Numbered from the stretch's first letter, positions 44,245-54,149 are shown. The stretch is DNA of 64,000 nucleotides from Dactylococcopsis salina PCC 8305 (GCF_000317615.1 NC_019780.1:2501840-2565839), one strand, 5' to 3'. Notes: generated by a model from the sequence alone, not told the origin. Program-made: numbers and translations.

Positions 44245-45123
44245 TCAAACTGCTTGATCCAGTAAGGGTAATAATAAAGTCACAAAATAATAAACCAGGG
44301 GTGCAGTAAAAACATAACTATCAGTGCGATCTAAAATCCCCCCATGTCCAGGGATCAACTGTCCAGAATCTTTCACCCCAGCATCTCGTTTAATCATCGA
44401 CTCAGTTAAATCCCCCAACAAACTGCTGACTCCAATCATTCCCCCAAAAAATAAACCAGTTCCCCACCAAAACTGCCAATGAAGATACCAAGCGCCCCCT
44501 AAAGCAACCAGAATACTCCCCAAAAAGCCGAAAATTGCCCCTTCTACGGTTTTTTTCGGACTAATATCAGATAAACGAGTTTTTCCCAACATTTTTCCCA
44601 TCACATACGCCCCAATATCCGCCGCCCAAATGCAACCAAACGCGAGAAACGTTAAGGTTAAGCCTTGAGGAAACTGAGTAAAATCGAGCCACGATTGCGG
44701 TAAATAGCCATTAAAGGGTAAAACCGTTTCTACATTTTGATCAATTCCCACTCGTAAACGAATCCAGTAACTAGGGAGATAACCGCCATAGAATAACCCC
44801 AGTAGGGAAGTCGCAATGTCAGCGATCGTGGACATTTTGGGTAGAAAAAGTAAATAAAAACAGATTAAACTTCCTGCAATGGGAAACATCGCATCCGCTA
44901 AATGCGGCGCGATCGTGGCGGTAATCAAAAGCAGTTGCGAAACCACCAAAGTCGTTTTTGCGGCTGGTTCAATGCCCTTAGCCCGCACCAGTTGAAAATA
45001 CTCTAACTGTCCTAAAAAAACGATTACACAAAATCCAAACGTAAAATACCATCCTCCCAAAACAATCATTCCGAGGGCGACAATAATGGCAACAATTGCG
45101 CTAATGAGGCGACTCCAAGACAT
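44245..45123 (-). CDS. cdsA: Phosphatidate cytidylyltransferase (CDP-diacylglycerol synthase)
   Basis: Makes CDP-diacylglycerol for phosphatidylglycerol in the membrane. I choose ATG 45123 ([15 protein letters not shown]); the frame extends four codons to a TTG. The 292 residues have about seven hydrophobic helices and the C-terminal signature [20 protein letters not shown] followed by GILDRTDS, the CDS family motif with metal-binding Asp residues. Confidence 0.95.
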   Translation of the reverse strand: MSWSRLISAIVAIIVALGMIVLGGWYFTFGFCVIVFLGQLEYFQLVRAKGIEPAAKTTLVVSQLLLITATIAPHLADAMFPIAGSLICFYLLFLPKMSTIADIATSLLGLFYGGYLPSYWIRLRVGIDQNVETVLPFNGYLPQSWLDFTQFPQGLTLTFLAFGCIWAADIGAYVMGKMLGKTRLSDISPKKTVEGAIFGFLGSILVALGGAWYLHWQFWWGTGLFFGGMIGVSSLLGDLTESMIKRDAGVKDSGQLIPGHGGILDRTDSYVFTAPLVYYFVTLLLPLLDQAV

Positions 45124-45285
45124 AAAAAACTCCAAAAAGAGGGAAGATTAGAGGGACATTTCCCCATTATCTAGAATTTTCGTCAGAATTGACCGCTTAA
45201 AGCACAGGAAAAATCAACCATCACTGGCAATTTTGCGATAAATTATTGTGATATCGACTCTGTTTTAAAATAAGGTAACTGTTCT

Positions 45286-46422
45286 ATGAAAGGCTGCGAG
45301 TACAAACCCGGTTTAGAAGGAATTCCTGCAACCCGCTCTGAAATTAGTTATGTTGATGGAACAAAAGGCATTCTAGAGTATCGAGGAATCCCGATAAAAG
45401 AACTCGCAAACCAAAGCCACTTCCTAGAAACAGCATATTTACTGATTTGGGGAGAGTTACCCAGTCAAGGGGAGTTAGAAAGTTTTGAAACCGAAGTCCG
45501 CTATCACCGTCGCATTAAATATCGCATTCGGGATATGATGAAATGCTTTCCCGAAAGTGGTCATCCCATGGATGCCTTACAAGCCTCCGCTGCGGCGTTA
45601 GGACTCTTCTACTCTCGTCGCGCTTTAGATAACCCCGAATATATCCGAGAAGCAGTGGTGCGTCTTCTGGCAAAAATCCCGACTATGGTCGCCGCTTTTC
45701 AATTAATGCGTAAAGGAAATGATCCTGTCCAACCGCGAGATGATTTAGACTATGCCAGTAATTTCTTGTATATGCTCACGGAACGAGAGCCTGATCCCTT
45801 TGAAGCGCGAGTGTTTGATGTTTGCTTAACCCTACACGCAGAACACACCATTAATGCTTCTACTTTTTCTGCAATGGTAACGGCTTCTACGCTTACTGAT
45901 CCTTATGCGGTGATGGCTTCGGCGGTGGGAACTTTGGCCGGTCCTTTACATGGCGGTGCAAATGAGGAAGTGATCTCGATTTTAGAGCAAATTGGCTCAG
46001 TGGAAAATGTGCGTCCTTATGTGGAAGAAGCGGTTGCCAATAAACAGAAAATTATGGGGTTTGGCCATCGGGTGTATCAAGTGAAAGACCCACGCGCAAC
46101 CATTTTACAAGAATTAGCCGAGCAACTCTTTGCCCAAGCTGGCTTCGATCGATACTATAAAATCGCAGTAGAGTTAGAAAAAGTCGTCAAAGAAAAACTC
46201 GCCCACAAAGGCATTTATGCCAACGTTGATTTTTATTCGGGATTAGTCTATCGTCATTTAGGCATCCCCACCGACCTATTTACGCCCATTTTCGCCATTG
46301 CTCGCGTTGCGGGTTGGTTAGCCCATTGGAAAGAACAACTCGCCGTGAATCGGATTTTTCGACCGACTCAAGAATATATCGGCGAGCATAACCGTTCTTA
46401 TGTACCAATTGAAAAACGATAA
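45286..46422 (+). CDS. gltA: Citrate synthase
   Basis: Condenses acetyl-CoA with oxaloacetate. The 378 residues are the short bacterial type: YRGIPIKELANQSHFLETAY, LTLHAEHTINASTFSAMV (His), LAGPLHGGANEEVISIL (His) and IMGFGHRVYQVKDPRA (His), with the C-terminal FSGLVYRH-like YSGLVYRHLGIPTDLFTPIF and the catalytic Asp region. A 2-methylcitrate synthase activity cannot be excluded. Confidence 0.94.
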   Translation: MKGCEYKPGLEGIPATRSEISYVDGTKGILEYRGIPIKELANQSHFLETAYLLIWGELPSQGELESFETEVRYHRRIKYRIRDMMKCFPESGHPMDALQASAAALGLFYSRRALDNPEYIREAVVRLLAKIPTMVAAFQLMRKGNDPVQPRDDLDYASNFLYMLTEREPDPFEARVFDVCLTLHAEHTINASTFSAMVTASTLTDPYAVMASAVGTLAGPLHGGANEEVISILEQIGSVENVRPYVEEAVANKQKIMGFGHRVYQVKDPRATILQELAEQLFAQAGFDRYYKIAVELEKVVKEKLAHKGIYANVDFYSGLVYRHLGIPTDLFTPIFAIARVAGWLAHWKEQLAVNRIFRPTQEYIGEHNRSYVPIEKR

Positions 46423-46439
46423 TCCCATCCATAAGCACG

Positions 46440-46520
46440 AATCATCATGCTACCTCACTGAGGGAAACCCCAGTGAACGATATACTGGTCGGTAGGAAAC
46501 AAATCTTAATTAAAGCTGAT
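46440..46520 (+). ncRNA. Candidate small RNA (Yfr2-like)
   Basis: Between gltA and ndhA, CTCACTGAGGGAAACCCCAG-TGA forms a short hairpin (CACTG/CAGTG with GGG/CCC inside) with a GGGAAACC loop region, followed by ACTGGTCGGTAGGAAACAAA. Two GGAAAC motifs next to a stem are, as I recall, the hallmark of the cyanobacterial Yfr2 sRNA family. No clear terminator is seen. Direction and ends are tentative. Confidence 0.3.
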
Positions 46521-46587
46521 TCATTTTAGAGAGAAAGTCAACCCGATTTAATCTCAATCATAAAGTAAATTCAATCACATAAAAAAC

Positions 46588-47706
46588 ATGAATTCAGGCA
46601 TTGATCTGCAAACTAATTTTCTCGAATCTCTAAAAGCCTTCGGTGTTCCAGCAGGTGCGGCGAAAGCCCTGTGGATGCCTTTACCGATGTTTTTAATGAT
46701 TATCGTTGCAACCGTTGGCGTATTAGTCAGCGTTTGGTTAGAACGGAAAATTTCCGCTGCCGCGCAACAACGCATCGGTCCTGAATATGCGGGACCTTTG
46801 GGGGTATTACAACCAGTTGCTGATGGCATTAAGCTGGTATTTAAGGAGGACATTACTCCTGCTAAATCTGATTCCCTCTTATTTACTCTCGGTCCGGTAC
46901 TGGTGGTGATTCCCGTTTTCCTTTCCTTTTTAATTGTTCCTTTTGGACAAAATCTCATCATCAGTGACATTGGAATGGGAATTTTCCTCTGGATTGCGCT
47001 TTCTAGTATCGCGCCGATCGGGCTACTGATGGCTGGATATGCGTCAAATAACAAATATTCCCTGATCGGGGGACTCAGAGCGGCGGCTCAATCTATTAGT
47101 TATGAAATCCCTCTCGCTCTTTCTGTGCTGGCGATCGTAATGATGTCCAATAGTCTCAGCACCATTGACATTGTTGAACAACAAGCGGGTTATGGGATTT
47201 TAGGCTGGAATGTTTGGCGACAACCCGCAGGTTTCCTCATTTTCTGGATCGCAGCCCTAGCAGAATGTGAACGCCTACCCTTCGACTTACCCGAAGCAGA
47301 AGAAGAATTAGTCGCTGGTTATCAAACCGAATACTCAGGGATGAAATTTGCCCTGTTTTACCTCGGTTCTTACGTTAACCTTGTTCTCTCGGCTTTACTC
47401 TTTGCGATTCTCTACCTCGGTGGTTGGGAGTTTCCCATTCCCCTCTCGCAGATGGCGAACTGGCTAGGCGTTGCAGAAAATACACCTTGGTTACAAATTT
47501 TAACCGCATCGTTAGGGATCATAATGACTCTAATGAAAGCCTATTTTCTCCTGTTCATTGCCATCTTACTGCGTTGGACAGTGCCTCGCGTTCGGATTGA
47601 CCAACTGCTTGATTTAGGCTGGAAATTCCTGCTTCCTGTTGCTTTGGTTAATTTACTTCTTACCGCAGGATTAAAACTGACTTTCCCTGCTTTCTTTGGC
47701 GGTTAA
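46588..47706 (+). CDS. ndhA: NAD(P)H-quinone oxidoreductase subunit 1
   Basis: Membrane subunit of the cyanobacterial NDH-1 complex at the quinone-binding cleft, used in respiration, cyclic electron flow and CO2 uptake. The 372 residues have about eight helices and the signatures [54 protein letters not shown] and [14 protein letters not shown]. First gene of ndhA-I-G-E. Confidence 0.98.
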   Translation: MNSGIDLQTNFLESLKAFGVPAGAAKALWMPLPMFLMIIVATVGVLVSVWLERKISAAAQQRIGPEYAGPLGVLQPVADGIKLVFKEDITPAKSDSLLFTLGPVLVVIPVFLSFLIVPFGQNLIISDIGMGIFLWIALSSIAPIGLLMAGYASNNKYSLIGGLRAAAQSISYEIPLALSVLAIVMMSNSLSTIDIVEQQAGYGILGWNVWRQPAGFLIFWIAALAECERLPFDLPEAEEELVAGYQTEYSGMKFALFYLGSYVNLVLSALLFAILYLGGWEFPIPLSQMANWLGVAENTPWLQILTASLGIIMTLMKAYFLLFIAILLRWTVPRVRIDQLLDLGWKFLLPVALVNLLLTAGLKLTFPAFFGG

Positions 47707-47759
47707 GTTGCTTTTGTTTCTCACGTTGAACATTTTTTGAAGACACAATTCCAAGACTT

Positions 47760-48392
47760 ATGTTTAAAATTCTCAAACAAGTCAGTGATTACGCGAAAAC
47801 GTCCTGGCAATCGGCAAAATATATCGGTCAAGGGCTATCTGTTACCTTTGATCACTTAGGACGGCGCCCCGTTACGGTTCAATATCCCTATGAAAAAGTG
47901 ATCCCTTCGGAACGCTATCGGGGACGAATTCACTTTGAGTTTGATAAGTGCATCTCCTGTGAAGTTTGTGTTCGGGTTTGTCCGATTAATCTTCCTGTTG
48001 TCGATTGGGAGTTTGAAAAAGTCGGGAAGAAAAAACAGAAGAAACTCAAACACTATAGTATTGATTTCGGGGTTTGCATTTTCTGCGGCAATTGTGTGGA
48101 ATACTGTCCCACTAACTGCATTTCCATGACGGAAGATTACGAGTTAGCCAGCTTCGATCGACACGAACTGAACTATGATAACGTTGCTATGGGACGACTC
48201 CCCTACAAGGTGACTCAAGACCCAATGGTTACTCCGCTTAGAGAGTTTGGTTATCTCCCGAAAGGAGTCACTGATCCTCACGATTTACCGAAAGGGTCTT
48301 TACGTGCAGGATGTTATCCTCAAGATATTCTGGAGGAATTAGAACGGGAAAAAGAAGAAAATCAAGACGAACAAGAGGCTAGTAAAAATTAA
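47760..48392 (+). CDS. ndhI: NAD(P)H-quinone oxidoreductase subunit I
   Basis: Peripheral iron-sulphur subunit carrying two [4Fe-4S] clusters that pass electrons towards quinone. The 210 residues contain [20 protein letters not shown] and [20 protein letters not shown], both CxxCxxCxxxCP. The C-terminal tail ([20 protein letters not shown]) is acidic, as usual. Follows ndhA by 53 bp. Confidence 0.98.
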   Translation: MFKILKQVSDYAKTSWQSAKYIGQGLSVTFDHLGRRPVTVQYPYEKVIPSERYRGRIHFEFDKCISCEVCVRVCPINLPVVDWEFEKVGKKKQKKLKHYSIDFGVCIFCGNCVEYCPTNCISMTEDYELASFDRHELNYDNVAMGRLPYKVTQDPMVTPLREFGYLPKGVTDPHDLPKGSLRAGCYPQDILEELEREKEENQDEQEASKN

Positions 48393-48497
48393 GGTTCGTC
48401 TTCTTAAACGAATTATGGGAGGAGTAAACAACATTCTTCTCCCTTCCCAAACGGGAAAAAAATAAATTGTCAGGTAAAAAAATAAGGATTAAGAGTT

Positions 48498-49115
48498 GTG
48501 GATTTAGCACAAGGCGTTCAATTTGTATCGTTTATTATTCTGGCAGCGATGATGTTCGCGGCTGCTTTAGGTGTGGTTTTACTTAGAAATATTGTCTATT
48601 CGGCATTTTTATTAGGTGGCGTTTTTATTAGTATTTCTGGACTTTATCTCTTACTGAATGCAGAATTTGTCGCCGCGTCTCAAATTTTGGTTTATGTGGG
48701 TGCGGTTAATGTTTTAATTCTGTTTGCCATTATGTTGGTGAACAAGAAAGAGACGTTTCCCGCAATGAATCGCAGTTGGATCAGAACAACGGCAACGGCT
48801 TTAGTTTGTATCGGTTTATTTGCGTTGTTGGGAACGATGGCAATTTCTACACCATGGTCGATCGCCGATCGCGCTGGTGTGATTACAGAAGGATCAATTA
48901 TCACAATTGGTAAACACTTTTTTAGTGATTTTCTCTTACCGTTTGAATTAGCATCGGTTTTGTTATTAATTACCATGGTCGGGGCGATTATTCTCGCCCG
49001 TCGGGATTTAATTCCAGAGGAAAAACAGCCAGATTTAGCGCAAACTGAAGCCTATCAATTACAGGAACGCCCTCGGGAACTGATTTCTGTTGGGAAAGAT
49101 GAATCGGACAAATAA
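48498..49115 (+). CDS. ndhG: NAD(P)H-quinone oxidoreductase subunit 6
   Basis: Membrane subunit of NDH-1 with five helices. GTG 48498 starts the 205 residues. Family phrases are AALGVVLLRNIVYSAFLLGG, LLLNAEFVAASQILVYVGAV and NVLILFAIMLVNKKE (the pi-bulge region), then LLPFELASVLLLITMVGAI. Lies 105 bp behind ndhI. Confidence 0.97.
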   Translation: MDLAQGVQFVSFIILAAMMFAAALGVVLLRNIVYSAFLLGGVFISISGLYLLLNAEFVAASQILVYVGAVNVLILFAIMLVNKKETFPAMNRSWIRTTATALVCIGLFALLGTMAISTPWSIADRAGVITEGSIITIGKHFFSDFLLPFELASVLLLITMVGAIILARRDLIPEEKQPDLAQTEAYQLQERPRELISVGKDESDK

Positions 49116-49127
49116 TAAGGAGTGACA

Positions 49128-49439
49128 ATGGAATTACAGTTAGAGTATTATTTAATTCTGGCAGCGGGTTTGTTTTGTATTGGCATTTATGGCTTAGTTA
49201 CCAGTCGTAATGTCGTTCGAGTTTTGATGTCGATCGAGCTTCTTTTAAATGCAGTTAACTTAAACCTCATTGGCTTTTCTAGTTTTCTCGATCCAGTGGA
49301 ACTAAAAGGACAAGTTTTCGCCGTATTTGTGATTATTGTTGCTGCTGCAGAATCGGCGGTGGGATTAGCAATTATTCTCGCCATTTACCGTAACCGCAAC
49401 ACTGTAGATATGGAACAGTTTAACTTACTGAAATGGTAA
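49128..49439 (+). CDS. ndhE: NAD(P)H-quinone oxidoreductase subunit 4L
   Basis: Small three-helix NDH-1 subunit. I choose ATG 49128 ([16 protein letters not shown], 103 residues) because the AAGGAG site lies 7 bp before it; GTG 49122 is only two codons further up. The conserved [37 protein letters not shown] and [20 protein letters not shown] are all present. Last gene of the cluster. Confidence 0.97.
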   Translation: MELQLEYYLILAAGLFCIGIYGLVTSRNVVRVLMSIELLLNAVNLNLIGFSSFLDPVELKGQVFAVFVIIVAAAESAVGLAIILAIYRNRNTVDMEQFNLLKW

Positions 49440-49454
49440 CAAAACCCATGCAGC

Positions 49455-49560
49455 ACATCGTAGGTTGGGTGAAGCGAAGCGCAACCCAACACCCATTATA
49501 AGGAATGGTTCTGATTGCTGTTGGGTTTCGTCACCTCCACCTAATACCATTTCGATTTTT
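49455..49560. repeat. TTGGGT-family repeats after ndhE
   Basis: CATCGTAGGTTGGGTGAAGC-GAAGCGCAACCCAACACC and then GCTGTTGGGTTTCGTCACCT-CCACC are inverted copies of the same repeat family, ending in TAATACCATTTCGATTTTTT, which leads straight into the ferritin fragment. Confidence 0.65.
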
Positions 49561-49562
49561 TA

Positions 49563-49754
49563 CAGTGGTATGTTGCGGAACAACATCAAGAAGAGTTTTT
49601 ATTTAAGAGTATTCTAGATAAGATCGAAATGATTGGAACAGAAGGTCAAGGCATCTTTTTTATTGATCGAGAAGTTGGAAAAATATTAACTCAGAAAGAT
49701 CAAGAAGCAACGGCGATGAGTCTTCCTGAAAATGGCAATGGTGAAGCAATGTAG
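49563..49754 (+). pseudogene. C-terminal fragment of a bacterial ferritin gene
   Basis: With no start codon, the frame reads WYVAEQHQEEFLFKSILDKI then EMIGTEGQGIFFIDREVGKI and ends at TAG 49752-49754. The pattern W-x-V-x-E-Q-x-E-E followed by a helix and FxxDREVGK is the end of the ferritin four-helix bundle including ferroxidase-helix residues. About two thirds of the gene is missing; a repeat abuts the break. Confidence 0.75.
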
Positions 49755-49763
49755 CGTTCGATT

Positions 49764-50585
49764 CTAGCTATTTTTGAGTAATGGCATGATCAGGGGTTTA
49801 AAGATTAAAGTGATTAAATAGCCGATCGCGCTGACTAAAATAATTGTCGCACCAGAGGTTAAATTAAGGGTATAAGATAATCCTAAACCCCCGATCGTAA
49901 ATAGTAAACTAAACCCAATTCCTAACCCCATCATTGCTTTTAAATCCTTGACAAATTGACCACTTAATGCTGCGGGAATTGCTAACAAAGCAATTACTAA
50001 AATTAAACCCACCACTTGCATCATCATCGCCACCGCAAGCGCAATAATTCCCATCAATAATAAATAAATTTGATTAACAGGAATGTTCCTAACCATTGCA
50101 AAAGTTTCATCAAAAGAGATCGCAAGTAATTCTTTATAAAAGATAGAAACTAACAAAATAATAATAACATCAACGGCAAACATCAGCCATAAATTATCGC
50201 TGGAAACTGCTAAAATGCTACCGAATAGATAACTTTGTAATTCTGATTTATAACCTGGAGTTAAATCGGTTAAAATAATTCCGATCGCCATCCCGATCGC
50301 CCATAACATTCCGATCGCAGTGTCACGGCGCAAGTTTTTTTTACGTTGTACCGCACCCATTAAAAGTGCAGAGAGAATACTAAATCCTAATGCACCGAAA
50401 ACAGGATCAAAGCTAAAAAATAATCCCATTCCCACTCCACCATAAGCAGAATGAGCGATTCCACCAGCCACAAATACAACGCGATTAACAACAACTAAAC
50501 TGCCAATAATTCCTCCTGCAATACTAACTAAAATTCCCGCAATAATTGCATTGCGAAAAAACTCATATTGTAACGCTTCAAGCAT
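49764..50585 (-). CDS. znuB: Zinc/manganese ABC transporter permease (ZnuB type)
   Basis: Membrane channel of a metal importer. The 273 residues have eight to nine helices with the ABC-3 family phrases ALQYEFFRNAIIAGILVSIA, VVVNRVVFVAGGIAHSAYGG and GLILVIALLAIPAALSGQFV. Its start overlaps the znuC stop by 8 bp, so both are translated together. Confidence 0.93.
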   Translation of the reverse strand: MLEALQYEFFRNAIIAGILVSIAGGIIGSLVVVNRVVFVAGGIAHSAYGGVGMGLFFSFDPVFGALGFSILSALLMGAVQRKKNLRRDTAIGMLWAIGMAIGIILTDLTPGYKSELQSYLFGSILAVSSDNLWLMFAVDVIIILLVSIFYKELLAISFDETFAMVRNIPVNQIYLLLMGIIALAVAMMMQVVGLILVIALLAIPAALSGQFVKDLKAMMGLGIGFSLLFTIGGLGLSYTLNLTSGATIILVSAIGYLITLIFKPLIMPLLKNS

Positions 50586-51375
50586 TATTATTGTCCTCTT
50601 GATGTTGGGCTAAAAAACGTTGGGGAACATGAACTACTTGTTGAACAGTGTTCCCATAAGTTTGTTTGATCATCTGGGAAGTAATTTGATTACTGTTGTG
50701 ATAATGCAGTTTTCGGTTTAAACAGCTGATCGTTTTCACATAAGAGGAAACCGCACTGATATCATGGGAAATCATCAAAATCGTAACAAACTCATTCAGT
50801 TGATGGAGTAATTCGTAGAGAGTAGAAGAAACCTCTTGATCTAAATTTGCGGTGGGTTCATCAAGGAGAAGAATTTTCGGTTCAGTGGCTAAAGCACGAG
50901 CAATATAAACTCGTTGTCGTTGTCCTCCTGATAATTCCGAGAGCGCTCGATCGCGCCACTGCAATAATCCTACCTGATCTAATACTCGTTTGACCACTGC
51001 TTCATCTCGTTTTTGATAAGGTTGTAATAATTTCCGCTTTCCTAAACGCCCCATCCGTACCACCTCAGCAACAGTAATGGGAAAAGCGAGATCAAACTGC
51101 ATAATTTGGGGAACATAACCAATAAAACGTCTTCCTTTTTCTACTGATTTCCCCAAAATTTTAATCTCTCCCTGTTGAGGAGAAATTAATCCCAAGACAA
51201 CTTTAAATAGGGTACTTTTTCCGCCACCATTGGGACCAATAATGCCAATATAATCTCGATCGCACACTGTAAGATTAATGTCTTGTAAAACCGATTCTTT
51301 TTCATAAGTCACCCACAGATTTTTTATCTGAATAATCTCGGAAGAGTGACTTCCATTTTGATGATTTTCACTCAT
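50578..51375 (-). CDS. znuC: Zinc/manganese ABC transporter ATPase (ZnuC type)
   Basis: Energises the importer. I choose ATG 51375 (MSENHQNGSHSSEIIQI); the longer frame to 51423 reads into an interspersed repeat and is not credible. The 265 residues contain Walker A GPNGGGKST, Q-loop VPQIMQF, signature ELSGGQRQRVYIARALA, Walker B KILLLDEPTANLD and switch His in LMISHDIS. Follows znuA after a 220-bp repeat-filled gap. Confidence 0.94.
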   Translation of the reverse strand: MSENHQNGSHSSEIIQIKNLWVTYEKESVLQDINLTVCDRDYIGIIGPNGGGKSTLFKVVLGLISPQQGEIKILGKSVEKGRRFIGYVPQIMQFDLAFPITVAEVVRMGRLGKRKLLQPYQKRDEAVVKRVLDQVGLLQWRDRALSELSGGQRQRVYIARALATEPKILLLDEPTANLDQEVSSTLYELLHQLNEFVTILMISHDISAVSSYVKTISCLNRKLHYHNSNQITSQMIKQTYGNTVQQVVHVPQRFLAQHQEDNNNA

Positions 51376-51399
51376 TGATTTTTGCGCCTTGCCTTCTAA

Positions 51400-51585
51400 G
51401 TGTTGGGTTACGTTTCCCTCCACCCAACCTACTTTTTATCATTGATTGGTGTTGGGTTACGTTTCCCTCCACCCAACCTACTTTTTATCATTGATTGGTG
51501 TTGGGTTACGTTTCCCTCCACCCAACCTACATGGTCGTCTTTTTATTATTTCCCCCCTTTCAAAGGGGGGTTAGGGGGGATAAAT
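51400..51585. repeat. Three tandem TTGGGTTACGTTTCCCTCCA repeats plus a C/G palindrome
   Basis: The unit GATTGGTGTTGGGTTACGTT-TCCCTCCACCCAACCTACTTTTTATCATT occurs three times (near 51403, 51451 and 51499), then CCCCCCTTTCAAAGGGGGGT-TAGGGGGG. This fills the gap between znuA and znuC and would lie in the untranslated part of a znuACB transcript. Confidence 0.85.
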
Positions 51586-51593
51586 ATACTCTC

Positions 51594-52577
51594 TTAGTTT
51601 TTCTCACTTAAAACTGTGTCAAAAGTTGTCGCCACTGACTGCATATTTTCTAACCAATTTTCTGCTAACGGATCAATTTCTAAAACTTCAGCATTAACTG
51701 ATTTTGCGATCGCTTCTGCGCTTCTAACTCCAAATTGCGGCTGTACAAAAATTACACTGATTTCTTCTGCTTTTGCTTGTTTAATAAACTGAGAAAGTTC
51801 CGCCGCACTGGGTTCAGTTCCTCCCACCTCGATCGGGATCATTTCTAAATTATATTCTTCTGCAAAATATCCCCAAGACGGATGAAAAACCATAAACGTT
51901 CTTTGTTCTAAATCCGTTAATGTTTCTTCAATATTTTGATCTAAATTTTCAAGATCAGAAATAAACTCAGTTAGATTTTCTTGATAATAAGTTTCTTTTT
52001 CTGGATTTAATTCCACTAATGCGGTGTAAATGGTTTCCGCTTGTTTTTTCACCAATTCTGGAGATAACCAAATGTGAGGATCAAGGTTGGCTGTTTCCTT
52101 TTCTTCCTCGTGATGATCGTGATCATGTTCTTCTTTTCCGTGATGATGATCATGATTATGTGCTTCTCCCTCATGGTGATGATGATGAGACATCTCTCGT
52201 CGATCGATCCCTTGCGTCAAATCCACTAATTTCATCTGTTGATTAGCACTTTCAATCCGTGACATCCAACTCTTCTCAAAGGGAACACCAATTCGCAAAT
52301 AAGCCTCAGCATCGCTTAACGCCTTCATTTGTTCTGGTTTCGGTTCATAAGTCGCGGGAGACGCACCCGGTTCCACCATCACATTCACCTCAACGGTATC
52401 ACCGCCGATTCGTTCCACAAAATACTTCTGGGGGAGAATGCTAACGGTAATGTCTAATTTTTCCTCTGTTGCTGTTGCTGAGGAAATTTCTGTGGTTTCC
52501 TCGGAAGTGCTACATCCCACCCACAAAGTCGCGCTGGAAAGCAATGCGATTAAATAAGTTAGCCTCGATCGTTTCAT
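51594..52577 (-). CDS. znuA: Zinc ABC transporter substrate-binding lipoprotein (ZnuA type)
   Basis: Captures Zn2+ outside the plasma membrane. The 327 residues start with a lipoprotein signal (YLIALLSSATLWVGC). The cluster A-I features are VSILPQKYFVERIGGDTVEV, PGASPATYEPKPEQMKALSD, then a histidine-rich metal loop (HHHHHEGEAHNHDHHHGKEE), DPHIWLSPELVKKQ, MVFHPSWGYFAEEYNLE and VIFVQPQFGVRSAEAIAKSV. The His-rich loop favours zinc over manganese. A Zur box lies 19 bp upstream of the start. Confidence 0.95.
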   Translation of the reverse strand: MKRSRLTYLIALLSSATLWVGCSTSEETTEISSATATEEKLDITVSILPQKYFVERIGGDTVEVNVMVEPGASPATYEPKPEQMKALSDAEAYLRIGVPFEKSWMSRIESANQQMKLVDLTQGIDRREMSHHHHHEGEAHNHDHHHGKEEHDHDHHEEEKETANLDPHIWLSPELVKKQAETIYTALVELNPEKETYYQENLTEFISDLENLDQNIEETLTDLEQRTFMVFHPSWGYFAEEYNLEMIPIEVGGTEPSAAELSQFIKQAKAEEISVIFVQPQFGVRSAEAIAKSVNAEVLEIDPLAENWLENMQSVATTFDTVLSEKN

Positions 52578-52595
52578 CTTTTCCTCAATCTACAT

Positions 52596-52610
52596 TGATA
52601 ATCATTATCA
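52596..52610. promoter_or_regulatory. Zur box upstream of znuA
   Basis: TGATAATCATTATCA is a perfect 15-bp inverted repeat (TGATAAT-C-ATTATCA), matching the cyanobacterial Zur consensus TGATAATNATTATCA. It lies 19 bp before ATG 52577, so zinc-loaded Zur should repress the znuA-C-B transcript. Confidence 0.9.
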
Positions 52611-52651
52611 TTGTAAATCATTCTCGCGTCAACCGAGATCATGGCGTATCT

Positions 52652-53197
52652 TTACTCGACTTCCCGAAACCGACAATCTCTTAACCATAACTGAATCGCT
52701 TTTCCAATAATCCCATTACTGGTTTCTTTTGGAGGGGTGGGAGGATGAGTTTTGTCAGTTAAACCAAAACGGGAATATAACAAAACTTGTCGCCAACCCT
52801 GTTGAGTTTTAGTGAGAAATAACCAATGATAACTCTCAACGGAATCTACTTTTCTTGAACTATATCTTCGTTCTAAAGTCGTGAAAAATACCTGTTTTAC
52901 GGTTTCGGTTTCTGCTTCGGGAAAGGTGGGAATATAATCTCCTTGTAAGTTTTCGGTGAGAGGATTATATTCTGGCTGTCCAGCTAAAATAAAATAAGTG
53001 GAATTATCTTGTGTTCTTGAGGGAAGTTGGGTTCGTTGAAGTACCCGATTGGCATATCCAGGTAAGTCTTTTAATAATTGATTGGTTAAGGGTTCAATGC
53101 TTTGAGGACAACTGGCTTCAGCTTGAACAATTGACGGAAAAAAAAGCCCGATCGATGCGAAAGTTAGAGAACCAATTCCGATTAATAAATGTTTCAT
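52652..53197 (-). CDS. Small exported protein of unknown function
   Basis: I choose ATG 53197 ([20 protein letters not shown]), a clear signal peptide ending PSIVQAEA, giving 181 residues. The mature part has SCPQSIEPLTNQLLKDLPGY, ANRVLQRTQLPSRTQDNSTY and a beta-rich middle; many cyanobacterial genomes carry such a protein but I know no function. The ATG overlaps the pyrF stop (TAATG), so the two are coupled. Confidence 0.75.
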   Translation of the reverse strand: MKHLLIGIGSLTFASIGLFFPSIVQAEASCPQSIEPLTNQLLKDLPGYANRVLQRTQLPSRTQDNSTYFILAGQPEYNPLTENLQGDYIPTFPEAETETVKQVFFTTLERRYSSRKVDSVESYHWLFLTKTQQGWRQVLLYSRFGLTDKTHPPTPPKETSNGIIGKAIQLWLRDCRFREVE

Positions 53198-53895
53198 TAT
53201 TGTGCAATTTCCTGACAAATTTGTTGCCATGCAATTTCGGGTGTTTCCGATTGTGTGATTGGACGACCAATCACTAAATAATCCGCCCCAGATTGTAAGG
53301 CTTCTTTTGGAGTCATCACCCGTTTTTGATCGCCTTTTTGGGAAAAAGTCGGACGTACTCCAGGACAAACTAACCAAAAATTTTCCCCACACACTCGCCT
53401 GATCTCACCGACTTCTTGAGGAGAACAAACCACTCCATCTAACCCCGAATCTTGTGCTAAAATTGCCATTTGCAAGGTATATTCTGGTAATTCCAAAGGT
53501 ATTTTTAAGTCTAAAGCTAGTTCTCTTGTGTTGATGCTAGTTAAGAGTGTAATCGCCACTAATTTAGTTGAGGAATTGCTTTCTTTTTTGGCTTTTACTG
53601 CTGCTTTTAAGGCTTCTTTTCCTGCGGTAGCATGGACAGTGAGCAGATCAACATTGTATTTCATCGCCGAGCGACAAGCGCCCTCGATCGTGTTGGGGAT
53701 ATCATGGAATTTAAGGTCGAGAAAAATGCGTTTTTCTTGTTCTTTTAGATAGTCTAAAATCGACGTTCCAGCACTGACAAAAAGTTCTAATCCCACTTTC
53801 CAAAACGTCACATCAGGGAGTGTTTTGGTAAGCTCGATCGCGCTTTCTAAATCGGGAACATCTAAAGGAACAATAATCCGTTCTTGTGGTAACAT
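53197..53895 (-). CDS. pyrF: Orotidine 5'-phosphate decarboxylase
   Basis: Final step of UMP synthesis. The 232 residues form the usual barrel: [40 protein letters not shown] with the catalytic K-x-[24 protein letters not shown], and the phosphate-binding end [17 protein letters not shown]. Complete; overlaps the downstream exported-protein gene by one base. Confidence 0.97.
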   Translation of the reverse strand: MLPQERIIVPLDVPDLESAIELTKTLPDVTFWKVGLELFVSAGTSILDYLKEQEKRIFLDLKFHDIPNTIEGACRSAMKYNVDLLTVHATAGKEALKAAVKAKKESNSSTKLVAITLLTSINTRELALDLKIPLELPEYTLQMAILAQDSGLDGVVCSPQEVGEIRRVCGENFWLVCPGVRPTFSQKGDQKRVMTPKEALQSGADYLVIGRPITQSETPEIAWQQICQEIAQ

Positions 53896-53936
53896 AAAAA
53901 AGTAGTTATTGTTTCAGTATTTGTAATTTAATCCGA

Positions 53937-54149
53937 ATGGGTAGCCCTTCAATTTGGCAAAAAAAGCCTTGGTGGTGTCAACCTTGGTCAATTATTTTAA
54001 CAGGAATCATCATTCCCAGTACAGTTTGGCTCTTAACTCATCTTTGGTGGTTAACCTTACCCGTTGTTATGGGGATTTTAGTCTGGTGGTATGTTTTCCT
54101 TTATCTTGTTCCCAAAAGCTACACCGAACAAACAACCAGTGATCAATAA
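53937..54149 (+). CDS. Small two-helix membrane protein (DUF6737-like)
   Basis: A 70-residue protein with two hydrophobic helices (SIILTGIIIPSTVWLLTHLW and LPVVMGILVWWYVFLYLVP) and a tryptophan-rich N-terminus (WQKKPWWCQPWSI). The pattern KPWWCQPW is conserved in a small cyanobacterial family, DUF6737 as I recall. Function unknown. First gene of a plus-strand group with the esterase. Confidence 0.65.
   Translation: MGSPSIWQKKPWWCQPWSIILTGIIIPSTVWLLTHLWWLTLPVVMGILVWWYVFLYLVPKSYTEQTTSDQ

Noticed and set aside
51376..51423. Longer ZnuC start at 51423
   Set aside because: The extra residues are translated from an interspersed TTGGGTTACG repeat; ATG 51375 precedes the normal ATPase domain.
53198..53392. 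Longer start of the exported protein after pyrF
   Set aside because: The extra 65 residues overlap pyrF in another frame; ATG 53197 begins a proper signal peptide and overlaps the pyrF stop as TAATG.
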